Below, one piece after another: positions 1-8,137 of a stretch of 64,000 nt of DNA. This DNA is from Bacteroidota bacterium (lineage in GTDB: Bacteria > Bacteroidota > Ignavibacteria > Kryptoniales > JAKASW01): NCBI GenBank assembly GCA_021789975.1, contig JAJYIT010000007.1, positions 62,001 to 126,000 of the forward strand. Reading direction: 5' to 3'. The notes beneath the pieces were generated by a model that was not told the DNA's origin, made no database searches, and saw only the letters and a list, made by a program, of their open reading frames with translations. Numbering within the stretch: position 1 is the first letter of the stretch; every line of letters begins with the position of its first letter. The position numbers were made by a program, and so were the translations under genes.

Positions 1-506
1 GAATGGCGTCCGTTAAAAGAATAAATGTAGCCGAGCTCATCGCTGAGTTCCGTCCACCTCATCGCCTGAACCGCTCCGCTGACTTTTAAAGCGAGCTTGT
101 ACGAATCTGCTTGATGGGAGATCTCATCCAGCCTACCCTCGTATGATAAGCGCAACAAATTCCCATAAGTGCTTACAACATTGAACCCGTGATCGTGGAC
201 AGCAAAGTCGGTAAGGTAAACAGGCATCTGACTTGCTGTGCCGAGATATCCCAATTCGAGAAATTTCTTGTCGTTGTCAAAGTCATACTGCAGTAACGGC
301 ATTCCGAAGAAAAAGCCCTGAGTCCAATTGGTCCACTCCCTTGACGTATAGGTTCCCGCTCTCGTAATCACCGGTGAACCATTCTTGAAGTTCCAGATCT
401 TATGGAGCTCACTTATTTTTCTTGCCGAAAACACGAAGAGCCGTTCAATAATTTTTTTCAGGTCGCTTGCCTCTATATCGACGGAAGCCCGGATCACTGC
501 CTTCAC
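1..506 (-). CDS. GH88/GH105-like glycoside hydrolase, N-terminal part (runs off left edge)
   Basis: The minus-strand frame is open from 506 to the window edge (168 codons seen). It reads as an (alpha/alpha)-barrel hydrolase: the block WTNWTQGFFFGMPLLQYDFD followed by a KKFLELG helix matches the entrance of unsaturated-glucuronyl hydrolases, and HDHGFNVVSTYGN resembles the later D-x-GF block of that family. No signal peptide is visible, so the product is probably cytoplasmic. The start is GTG at 506-504, which overlaps the TGA of the SDR gene upstream (shared GTGA), a translational-coupling arrangement; no ATG precedes the conserved region. The family call rests on motif memory only and the C-terminal half is missing. 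Another alpha/alpha-barrel family (GH105, GH154-like) is possible. Confidence 0.5.
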   Translation of the reverse strand, partial: MKAVIRASVDIEASDLKKIIERLFVFSARKISELHKIWNFKNGSPVITRAGTYTSREWTNWTQGFFFGMPLLQYDFDNDKKFLELGYLGTASQMPVYLTDFAVHDHGFNVVSTYGNLLRLSYEGRLDEISHQADSYKLALKVSGAVQAMRWTELSDELGYIYSFNGRH

Positions 507-1297
507 AAGGTCTGGATGTGGAAGCCGCCGTCGACGTTTATCACTTCGCCCGTCGAGTACGGGAAATTCCCCGCGAGTATCGATTTCACGGCTACTCCGA
601 CATCTTCTGGTTTGCCCCAACGTTTTTGAGGAACGATGCCGTCCGAAATAAGGCGGTCATACTTCGGCTTGACTTTGGTTGTCATGTCGGTATCAATGAT
701 TCCGGGCCTGACTTCAAAAACCTGGATGCCCTCTTGTGCCAATCTTGCCGCCCAAAGCTTGGATACCATCGACAACCCTGACTTGGATATGCAATACTCC
801 GCCCGATCAGTAGAGACCGCGTAAGCTGAGAGAGAGGTAATAAAAACAATTTTGAAACCTGCGGGAGAAAGCGGCTCAACCTCCTTACTCAACCAGTAAC
901 TGACGACGTTCTGAGTGAGAAACAACGGCCCTCCAAGATTGACACTCATTACCCGCATGAATGATTCTTCGCTCATCCTGGTAATATCATCCCTCACCCG
1001 CGGACCGATACCGGCATTGTTCACGAGCGCATCGATCCTGCCGAACTTTGATAGAGTCTCGGTGATAATCCGCGTTCTACCTTGGTCGGTGGCAACATCC
1101 GCCTTGACCGCAAGGAATTTCTGATACTTAGAGGTTCTCCTCTGTTCACACAAACTTACGGTCTGCTCCGCAGCCGTTTCGTTAGCTACATAGTTTATCA
1201 TTACAGAAAATCCGAGTTCTGCAGCTGCCCGGGAGATGGCACGCCCTATCCCACGGCTTGCGCCGGTAACTATCACCGTTGCAACGGCATCGGTCAT
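503..1297 (-). CDS. Short-chain dehydrogenase/reductase (SDR, FabG-like)
   Basis: A 264-residue classical SDR. The nucleotide-binding TGASRGIG is at residues 11-18, NNAG at 93-96, catalytic Ser near 155-157 and the Y-x3-K pair at 168/172 (YCISK). Length and motif spacing are normal, so it should be an active NAD(P)-dependent oxidoreductase in the cytoplasm. It lies between the broken dioxygenase-like gene and the GH88-like gene on the same strand and overlaps the latter by 4 bases. That suggests a role in breaking down a modified sugar or uronate rather than in fatty-acid synthesis. The substrate cannot be read from the sequence. Confidence 0.85.
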   Translation of the reverse strand: MTDAVATVIVTGASRGIGRAISRAAAELGFSVMINYVANETAAEQTVSLCEQRRTSKYQKFLAVKADVATDQGRTRIITETLSKFGRIDALVNNAGIGPRVRDDITRMSEESFMRVMSVNLGGPLFLTQNVVSYWLSKEVEPLSPAGFKIVFITSLSAYAVSTDRAEYCISKSGLSMVSKLWAARLAQEGIQVFEVRPGIIDTDMTTKVKPKYDRLISDGIVPQKRWGKPEDVGVAVKSILAGNFPYSTGEVINVDGGFHIQTL

Positions 1298-1407
1298 AAC
1301 ATGGCTTCTAATCTTGTCGGGATTAATATACTACGAACGGGTTTAAGAGCCGCTCGTGAAAAGCAGAAATCGTGCAGTCATGTTTGAACTCTCAGGATGC
1401 GATACGG

Positions 1408-2235
1408 TTATACGTTCCACACTATCGATTCTGCCGACTTGCCTGCTTCCTCTACGCTGACGTGCTTCCGGTCCAGTCTGCCGAATCGCTGCTTGGGAAT
1501 TTCCCCAACCGGATTGTCTCTGAAATTATCTTCGCCGCGGCACATGTATATTTTGAAGTACGGATTTATCGAAAGGTCACACTTAGCTTCCGTTCTGGAA
1601 TATCGGACCGTCAATCCAACGCGTCGCCTGTCCGAAAGATTGCCCGGCGATCCGTGTACCATCTTGTCGTTGTGGAACGACACTTCACCTGCTTTGAGGA
1701 GCAGAGGTACAGCGGCGTCTTCTCTAAACTGCCCTCTTTCACATTCAAGAGTTAATACTGAGTCGGACTCGCTTGACCTTTAGTGCTTCAATATCCCCGC
1801 GCGGTGGGACCCGGGTACGACCCTCATCGCTCCATTCTCTTCGTCGCTGTCCAGGAAAGCAATCCATGCCGTAATTGAATCCTCAGGATACAGAGGCCAG
1901 TAATACGCATCTTGATGCCACCCTACAGTCGGACTCGTATGCGGTTCTTTTATAAAGAAATTGGATCCCTCCATGAAGAAGTCCGGCCCAAGGAGACATT
2001 CAACGTAATCCAGTATTGTATCGTTCATACATATGTCGTACAGGAAGCCGCTTGTCTCATGCCATTCCCGAATTTCTTTCGGATCTTCACCGGGCCGCAG
2101 GAGCACGCGCAGGTAAGCTAATCCTTCGTTCAGTTCTTTTAACCGATCCGGTGAAAACACTTGAGGTAGCCCGATAAGATATCCTTGCTCCTGATAGAAC
2201 TTCACATGATCAGGCGTAAGACGTTTCCTATCCAT
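1408..2235 (-). pseudogene. Phytanoyl-CoA dioxygenase (PhyH)-like gene interrupted by an in-frame TAA
   Basis: The frame from ATG 2235 gives 151 residues of a PhyH-family Fe(II)/2-oxoglutarate oxygenase. It includes the HxD iron pair (WHQDAYYW, H107/D109) and VPGSHRAG, then stops at TAA 1782-1780. The same frame continues with no further stop for 123 codons to 1408. That continuation carries the rest of the fold: VSFHNDKMVHGSPGN supplies the distal iron His, and RRRVGLTVRYSRT the 2-oxoglutarate-binding Arg. The two parts plus the stop make 275 codons, the usual family length. One base change therefore separates it from an intact gene. The truncated product would lack one iron ligand and be inactive. 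A sequencing error or a very recent mutation would look the same. Confidence 0.85.
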
Positions 2236-2729
2236 GATGGCGTTCCAGTTTTCCTAGTTACTTGAAATGATCTTTCAAGCACAACTAAATTTGGAAATAA
2301 AACCCGGTGCGTGCTTGTCATCTGCGGGCACAGCTTCGCCACCTCACTCACAATTAACCGACGAATATCTCATCTCAAGAGTAGAGACGAACACATGGCA
2401 CGCGGCGAACAACAGAATCAGCGCATTACCGCCAGCAGCTCAACGATTCAAGTTCGTCTCGCTTTGCAGTCATCATACAGTTCCACGATCCGACACCTTT
2501 CGAAGCTATCAACTTCGTCCTTTGAAGAAAAAATGCCGGAAGAAAAGTACGGTTTTATTAGCGGAACCTCGTTTCACATATGCAATCTACAATCCTCACG
2601 TTTCTTTGTCAAGTCGACGCAGAAAAAAAACGATGGTTCTTTGTTGCGTTCGATAAGCCGGTTTAAACCGCATCGAACGCGTGGGACTTCATGGTGGGCA
2701 AAGATGTCGACAGATCTTACGACAGAAGG
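2236..2729. other. Intergenic stretch without a convincing gene
   Basis: It lies upstream of the PhyH-like gene and downstream of the response-regulator gene. Open frames here have no recognisable protein character. The one structured element is the long inverted repeat at 2646-2680 with an A-run (T-run on the minus strand) at 2623-2630. Confidence 0.6.
2646..2680 (-). terminator. Inverted repeat after the response-regulator gene, possible terminator
   Basis: The outer arms GCGTTCGAT (2646-2654) and ATCGAACGC (2672-2680) pair perfectly, enclosing a second perfect palindrome CGGTTTAAACCG at 2659-2670. It begins 50 bases past the stop of the regulator gene. Read on the minus strand, eight T residues follow about 15 bases after the hairpin (2630-2623). 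That distance is long for a classical intrinsic terminator, so a protein-binding site is an alternative. Confidence 0.5.
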
Positions 2730-3362
2730 CTACTCGATCAAATGATTTTCTACCGCATAAAGGGTCAACTCAGGGATCGTCTTCATGTCCATCTTCTGCA
2801 TGATCCTGGCTTTATGGGTATTGACGGTGTGAATGCTGATCGAAAGTTTGTCGGCAATCGCCTTCACTTTCATCCCCGAAGCCAGCGCACACATAATCTG
2901 GAATTCCCTATTTGAGAGTGTCTCGTGCGGCAGGCGGGTCTGATCCTTGTCAATTTCTATTGCCAATTTCTCAGCAAGTGAGGACGTAATGTACCTCTTT
3001 CCGGCGGCCAGCATCCTGACAGCCTTTATGATCTCCTCCGGCGCAGAGTCCTTGGTGAGATAACCCGACGCACCCGACCTGAGACTCCTCACGGCAAATC
3101 GGTCTTCAGGGTGCATGGTAAGCACCAGGACCGGCAGCTTCGGAAATTCCTTTTTCAGCTCGGCAATTATGTCGAGCGCGCTGACGCCCGGCATGGATAG
3201 ATCCGTGAGGAGTACGCTTGGTTTAGTTTTCCTGACGACATCGAGTGTCTCTTGCCCGTTCGAAGCCTCGGCGACCACCTCAATGTCAATCTCTCCATCA
3301 AGGATTTCCCTCAGTCCCTTCCTTACCAAAGGATGGTCGTCGGCAATGACTATCCTAATCAT
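2730..3362 (-). CDS. NarL/FixJ-type response regulator
   Basis: A 210-residue two-domain regulator. The receiver domain fills residues 1-120, with the acidic pocket at IADDHP and the phosphorylated Asp at 54 (LLTDLSMPG). A LuxR-type helix-turn-helix occupies about 145-210 (LSNREFQIMCALASGMKVK, then SIHTVNTHKARIMQKM). Such proteins dimerise on phosphorylation and control transcription. It starts 12 bases after the histidine-kinase gene, which has the HisKA_3 type of dimerisation domain that normally pairs with NarL regulators, so the two are a cognate pair. The target genes are unknown; the neighbouring polysaccharide locus is a reasonable guess. Confidence 0.93.
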   Translation of the reverse strand: MIRIVIADDHPLVRKGLREILDGEIDIEVVAEASNGQETLDVVRKTKPSVLLTDLSMPGVSALDIIAELKKEFPKLPVLVLTMHPEDRFAVRSLRSGASGYLTKDSAPEEIIKAVRMLAAGKRYITSSLAEKLAIEIDKDQTRLPHETLSNREFQIMCALASGMKVKAIADKLSISIHTVNTHKARIMQKMDMKTIPELTLYAVENHLIE

Positions 3363-3374
3363 TCAGAAATAGTT

Positions 3375-5324
3375 CTACGCAGCCCGATTTCTGGAATAAG
3401 GGATAAGTGCCTTTAGCGTTGTCCCCTTGCCAGATTCACCACGCACTTTTAGTTCACCTCCGAGAGACAAAACACGCTCGCGCATACCGATGATACCCGT
3501 TGAAGTTGGATCTTTCAATTTGTCGGGCTCTATTCCCCTACCGTTATCGGAGATTTCCAAGACGATATTCGAATCTACTACCTGCATAGAAATAGAAACT
3601 CTTGTTGCACCTGAATGTCTCATAACGTTATTCAACGTCTCCTGTAATATCCTGAACATCATTGTGGATGCGTTCGCGTCAAGGGTGATGTCATGCTGAA
3701 GTCTCTTTATCGTACAGTGTATTCCAGTACGGTTTTCGAATTCCAACACCTGCCATTGTATCGCCGTTAACAGGCCAAGTTCATCCAACACGGCAGGCCT
3801 CAAGTCGGTGATTATCTTTCTTGTCGACCTTATTGTCTTCTCAAGAATTTCGGAAATCGATGAAATTTTTTCAAGGAGCGACATACGGCTTAACGATTCC
3901 CCCACGGTGCGAGAAACCATCCTCCCCAGTACTGAGAGGTCCATCCGTAGTGCGGTAAGCATCTGGCCGAATTCATCATGAAGGAGTCTTGCAATGTTTG
4001 CCCTTTCTTCCTCGCGTGCAGACTGTAGATGAGCGGCAAGAGAATGTAGCTGGGCTTCGCTTTCCTTTAACTGGTCTTCCGCCAGTTTTCTAGGTCCCAA
4101 ATCCTTGAGGACAACCGAATAGCCTCGCTTTATTCCGTCGGGATCGAAAAGGGTTGTCAGGGTTAACCCGGCCCACAATCTCTCCTGATTTTTCCGAAGA
4201 AGCCAAGTTTCAAGTTCCATCCTCCCGGCTCTTTCTAAACCGCCGAGAAATGAAACAAGCCTTAATCCTTCTTCAGAACCGACGGCAAGTAGATCTGCAA
4301 GATCTGATCCTATGATCTCCGTATCCCGATAGCCCAATAGCCTTCTTACGCCTGCATTCCAGCTCTTGATTTTTCCTTCCTCGTCAAGAGTGAACAGACC
4401 ATAATCTTTCACATCTTCCACAAGCGACTTGAATCCAACCCCGTAATCGCACATCTCGCAAGTGACCGGAGTCCCGAACTTCGATGTCGATTTCCGCTTT
4501 TTTTGTTGGACCTTTTTTGTAAACATCGCAATCTTCGAGTTGCCTGCGTCGCCGAGCTTGGCGGCAGTGAACTCCAATAACGCGGTACGCCCGCTGCTGG
4601 TTGTTACCCCTGAGGTAAACTTCAGCACATTATTAAGCCGTCCATCAAGCGAGGCAATTTTGGTTTCAAACTTGTCCACATCCTTTCGAATAAATAGGGC
4701 GCCCATCGTTGTGAGCCGAAGGATTTCAGAAGCCGCATAGCCCGTCAATTCGCAGAATGCACGGTTTACATACAGAGGTCGCCCGGAAATCCCGTCCAGG
4801 ACTGCAAATCCGGTACCCGCCCTGGTTTCGGCATCGAGAAATATTTTGTAGAACTCGGAATAATCCTCCCCGTGGTTGCTGTTCCGTCGGTGGCTATTCT
4901 GCAAAGCCGCAGTCGTGGCTTTCACCAACTCCATTTTATCCGCCTTCTCCACAAAGGCTGCCGCACCTTCCCTCAAACACTTTGATTCGATTTCACGCGA
5001 CGATGAATCAGAGACGACCAATAGAGGAATGTGGATGCCTCGGGTCTTCATATATCTGAGTGCTTCAACGCTGTCAAAACCTGGAAATCTATAATCGCAT
5101 ATCACCAGGTCGGGAGCTTCTTCGCTGACAGCTTTCACAAAGCCGGTGAATGTGGTGACCTGTTTTGGAACGAAGTCATAGCCGGACGTCTCAAGAGTTT
5201 TCCTTATGCGCGCAACTTCCGATTTGCGGGCTGAAACAACGAGCAACCTGGTTCTGGCGCTTGTTGTTTCTTTTGCCTTTGCGTCGGCAGGAGTGTCGAC
5301 TTGTGCGTTAACTAAGCTCAACAA
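3375..5324 (-). CDS. Hybrid sensor histidine kinase: receiver-PAS-PAS-HisKA_3-HATPase
   Basis: A 649-residue cytoplasmic kinase without membrane segments. The N-terminal receiver spans about 25-145, with phospho-acceptor Asp77 in LVICDYRFPG. Two PAS domains follow (about 155-260 and 300-410; LYVNRAFCELTGY and IKSWNAGVRRLLGY are typical). The HisKA_3 box holds His449 in ARLLHDEFGQ. The HATPase has its N-box at ETLNNVMRHSG and G1 at SDNGRGI (592-598). The start is TTG at 5324 behind a GAGAGGG site and overlaps the end of the RsbT-like gene by 17 bases. Because the receiver sits N-terminally and the PAS domains are soluble, it probably integrates another phosphorylation signal with an intracellular cue. 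A Cys pair (CEMC, about 289-292) lies just before the second PAS. Confidence 0.92.
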   Translation of the reverse strand: MLSLVNAQVDTPADAKAKETTSARTRLLVVSARKSEVARIRKTLETSGYDFVPKQVTTFTGFVKAVSEEAPDLVICDYRFPGFDSVEALRYMKTRGIHIPLLVVSDSSSREIESKCLREGAAAFVEKADKMELVKATTAALQNSHRRNSNHGEDYSEFYKIFLDAETRAGTGFAVLDGISGRPLYVNRAFCELTGYAASEILRLTTMGALFIRKDVDKFETKIASLDGRLNNVLKFTSGVTTSSGRTALLEFTAAKLGDAGNSKIAMFTKKVQQKKRKSTSKFGTPVTCEMCDYGVGFKSLVEDVKDYGLFTLDEEGKIKSWNAGVRRLLGYRDTEIIGSDLADLLAVGSEEGLRLVSFLGGLERAGRMELETWLLRKNQERLWAGLTLTTLFDPDGIKRGYSVVLKDLGPRKLAEDQLKESEAQLHSLAAHLQSAREEERANIARLLHDEFGQMLTALRMDLSVLGRMVSRTVGESLSRMSLLEKISSISEILEKTIRSTRKIITDLRPAVLDELGLLTAIQWQVLEFENRTGIHCTIKRLQHDITLDANASTMMFRILQETLNNVMRHSGATRVSISMQVVDSNIVLEISDNGRGIEPDKLKDPTSTGIIGMRERVLSLGGELKVRGESGKGTTLKALIPYSRNRAA

Positions 5325-5841
5325 GATTACCCTCTCTGGTAAAGTAGTTTGCCACAGTGTATTCGGTTCCGCCTTTCCCCGCCTTCCAATTCGATAGCCA
5401 CTTCAATACTTTCAATGCTTTGGTACCTTCTCGATCACATCCAAGCTCGAATCTATCTGCCACGCTTTTCGCATAATGATAATCCGCAGCAGTAGGATCG
5501 TTTGGATGCGGCTGTGCCTGATACATCCTATATCGGTCGACGGTACCACCTATGCCCCCAGCGCTTTCGGTGACTACCATCAATAATCTCTTTTTGCCAT
5601 CCACACGGACCGACCGATGAGTGACCTTGCCGATCATAGCAGAAGTGAGCGCATTCCCGGCGAGACCGGAGATTATCGTCGACAATATCGTATGCCAACT
5701 TCCTCTGAAGCCGATCCTTTCGGCAAACCACCTGGTCTTTTGGCGTGCGTTCAATATATCGTGATCAGTAGCGATCAGGAGTGAGACTTCGCCTGTTATC
5801 GCTCGTACGTCGTCACTGCTTAACAAGGTGCTCTCCAGCAT
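5308..5841 (-). CDS. RsbT-like anti-sigma/serine-kinase ATPase-domain protein, divergent
   Basis: 177 residues. The N-terminal two thirds follow the pattern of RsbT-type switch kinases: IATDHDILNARQKTRWFAE and IGFRGSWHTILSTIISGL match the family's conserved opening, the N-box equivalent is ISGLAGNAL with Asn64, and the G1 box is degenerate (ESAGGIGG, about 92-99, where the family has D-x-GPGI). The Asp of G1 is replaced, so ATP binding may be weak or lost. The last 70 residues (DREGTKALKVLKWLSNW onward) match nothing I recognise. It is the first gene of an operon with the hybrid kinase and regulator, overlapping the kinase gene. It is probably a regulatory partner in a phosphorylation switch. 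The family assignment is by pattern only. Confidence 0.55.
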   Translation of the reverse strand: MLESTLLSSDDVRAITGEVSLLIATDHDILNARQKTRWFAERIGFRGSWHTILSTIISGLAGNALTSAMIGKVTHRSVRVDGKKRLLMVVTESAGGIGGTVDRYRMYQAQPHPNDPTAADYHYAKSVADRFELGCDREGTKALKVLKWLSNWKAGKGGTEYTVANYFTREGNLVELS

Positions 5842-6095
5842 TCGTCCTGCTCAATCACGTTGCATCTCACAAGTTGCAGATTACAGTAATTGGTTCGAGT
5901 TCATTTACTTTCTTGAAAGCGCCGCGTACACCCAACATTTTTTTCGACTGACCGTCGGCTACAGGGGCATGGACCGGCATCCATATTAAGGCAAGGGACA
6001 ATCTCGCTCGGATCCCGGTAATCTATCCGCGAAACATGTTCAAGTATTTTCCAAACACATAAGCTTTCGGCGATCATTAAATTTCTAGGCACTCC

Positions 6096-8030
6096 TTACG
6101 CGGCCCTGGTCGTCCTAGAATTGTCGAGGTAAGCCGGTACCGTCCCCGAGGCGCTGTGCTCCACGCCGACCAGGTCAAATTTCATTTCCGACTGTTTGAT
6201 AGGTATATCGTACTCGGCAGCGATTTTCTTGATCCTGTCGAGGACTAGAGAGTTCATCTCCTGACAGGCAACTACGATTTCACCGACATCCATTTTCCGC
6301 AGAAGCCTTTCAAGTTTCCAGTGGCTGCCAAATATCGGATAGCCGTCCAGGTATTTGCCCTCAAGCCGGGGATTGTCATCCAGGAAACCCGCCGGGACAA
6401 TGCCTCGGCTGTTTCCTTGCGCGAGAAGAGACTGCAGCGTGATGAGTCCATTGCGGTCGGCTCCGTAGATAATCGACCTCTTCCCCTCGATAGTCTCTCT
6501 ACGGAAAACGTAGTTCAACGCAGGGAATATGACGCGGGAACCTGCGACAAGAGTTGTGAGAAAATAGAAATCAAGAGGTACGAAGAGGCTGATCCGGCTC
6601 TCGCTCGGGAAAGGAGGAAGAATTGTGAAGGCAATTCCGGTAGCGAGCGCGCCGCCGAAAGTCGATTTGAGAATCTGCAATATGTCCCCAAATCCGAGCA
6701 GGCTGACCGTCCGCTTGTATAAGCCGCCGACCAGAAAGGCGAGGAGCTGAATTGTCGAGACCAGGACAAAGGCAAACGCCCAGTATCTCCACATGTCGGG
6801 GGCTAACCGTCCAGGCGCCGCGACCAACTGGGCAAGGATGAACGCGGCAAACACAGAAACCGTATCGAGCACGATTTGAGGTATGGCGGATTTTAGAAAC
6901 GTCCGCGAATAAACCCTGAGCAGAAGTCCGTTTCTGATAAAGGCCATCTCCCGGTATCCGAGTTTCCCAACACCGAACTCAGCCACGAGCGCCACTCCCA
7001 CAAGCAGCAATGACGTACTCAGGCTTCCGGCGGTCACGAGAAATGCACCGATTCCGAAGGCAACCGATACCAGGTAGAGTACGATGACTGCATCCCTATG
7101 AGAGAGACCCGTTGCCATCAGTTGATGGTGGATATGTCTCTTGTCAGGGACAAACATAGATCGAATTTTCTCAGTGGAAGACGGCGCCGATGATTTATTT
7201 GTCAGGAACGAGCCGAGCACGCGCCTGATCATCGCGAGGATCGTATCCATTATCGGGACTCCGAGCACTAGAATCGGAACGATCAATGAGAAGGCTGTTG
7301 AACCTTTTGTAGAACTCTCGATTGATAGAATTGCGAGCGTGAATCCCAGGAAGAGGCTCCCGGAATCGCCGAGGAAGATCTTTGCGGGGTTGAAATTGTA
7401 TCTAAGGAAACCAAACACCGCTCCCACCAACGCGAGCGAAACGGCGGCAGTCTGCACGTCGTCGTGGAAAATCGAAATTGCCGCGATGCTGAGTCCGGCT
7501 ATCAGGGAAATGCCTGAGGCAAGTCCGTCGAGTCCATCTATCAGGTTGAACGCGTTGGTGATCCCTACGACCCAGAGCACCGTCAAAGGAAGCGCAAAGA
7601 CCCCTAAATTGAGCAACCCCCCTCCAAAGGGATTCGTTATCTCGGAAATGCGGAATCCAGCCGCATAAACTAAAGCCCCTGCCAGCAATTGCACGAGGAA
7701 CTTGCTTCCCGCTTTGAGCTGCCAAACATCGTCACAGACACCGAGTGTCAGTATGAGAACAAATGAAGCTGCCACCATCAGCCAGTTCCCCCTGGTGACT
7801 ACTTCTGCCAAATCAAGATGAGGAAATAGAAAATGTGAAATCATAAGCGTGACACCAAAACTAACGAAGGTAGCGACACCGCCCAGTCTCGGCATTAGTC
7901 GCTTGTGTATCTTCCTTTCTTCAGGCTTGTCGACCGCTCCAATGGCGAATGCGACACGCATGACGAGCGGCGTCAGCGCCAGAGAAAGCAGAGTCGCAAT
8001 CAGAAAACTCAGACAAAAGATAACCGCCAT
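6096..8030 (-). CDS. WecA/TagO-like polyprenyl-phosphate sugar-1-phosphate transferase fused to a membrane-Rossmann module
   Basis: 644 residues. Residues 1-330 are a WecA/MraY-type transferase with the family's signatures in order: CDDVWQLK (Asp100/101), NLIDGLDGLASG (162-173), FLGDSGS (219-225) and RHIHHQLM (298-305). It should load a sugar phosphate onto undecaprenyl phosphate to start repeat-unit synthesis. The C-terminal 270 residues add about four more membrane helices (380-510) and a soluble Rossmann domain (RSIIYGADRNGL, 518-529) like the N-terminal half of CapD/FlaA1 or of polyprenol glycosyl-1-P transferases, but with no catalytic domain behind it. ATG 8030 has a GAGGAG site upstream. 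It is the third gene of the wza arm of the locus. Confidence 0.88.
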   Translation of the reverse strand: MAVIFCLSFLIATLLSLALTPLVMRVAFAIGAVDKPEERKIHKRLMPRLGGVATFVSFGVTLMISHFLFPHLDLAEVVTRGNWLMVAASFVLILTLGVCDDVWQLKAGSKFLVQLLAGALVYAAGFRISEITNPFGGGLLNLGVFALPLTVLWVVGITNAFNLIDGLDGLASGISLIAGLSIAAISIFHDDVQTAAVSLALVGAVFGFLRYNFNPAKIFLGDSGSLFLGFTLAILSIESSTKGSTAFSLIVPILVLGVPIMDTILAMIRRVLGSFLTNKSSAPSSTEKIRSMFVPDKRHIHHQLMATGLSHRDAVIVLYLVSVAFGIGAFLVTAGSLSTSLLLVGVALVAEFGVGKLGYREMAFIRNGLLLRVYSRTFLKSAIPQIVLDTVSVFAAFILAQLVAAPGRLAPDMWRYWAFAFVLVSTIQLLAFLVGGLYKRTVSLLGFGDILQILKSTFGGALATGIAFTILPPFPSESRISLFVPLDFYFLTTLVAGSRVIFPALNYVFRRETIEGKRSIIYGADRNGLITLQSLLAQGNSRGIVPAGFLDDNPRLEGKYLDGYPIFGSHWKLERLLRKMDVGEIVVACQEMNSLVLDRIKKIAAEYDIPIKQSEMKFDLVGVEHSASGTVPAYLDNSRTTRAA

Positions 8031-8137
8031 ATAATCTCCTCACTTCTCCTTGGTCAACGTATGGTTGCATAAATCATGTTCGGTGTAACTGACGCATCTC
8101 TCAAAATTCCGGAGGATTTCCCTTGCCATAATGCTCT

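Noticed and set aside
2267..2745. Two overlapping plus-strand open frames of 129 and 144 codons in the intergenic gap
   Set aside because: Compositions are unlike proteins of this genome (Ser/Arg-rich, no hydrophobic core), there is no ribosome-binding site, and they overlap the palindrome and the end of the regulator gene.
5901..6092. 63-codon minus-strand frame directly behind the WecA-like gene
   Set aside because: It starts just after the previous stop, but the Cys-rich sequence has no recognisable pattern and no binding site; it is probably chance.
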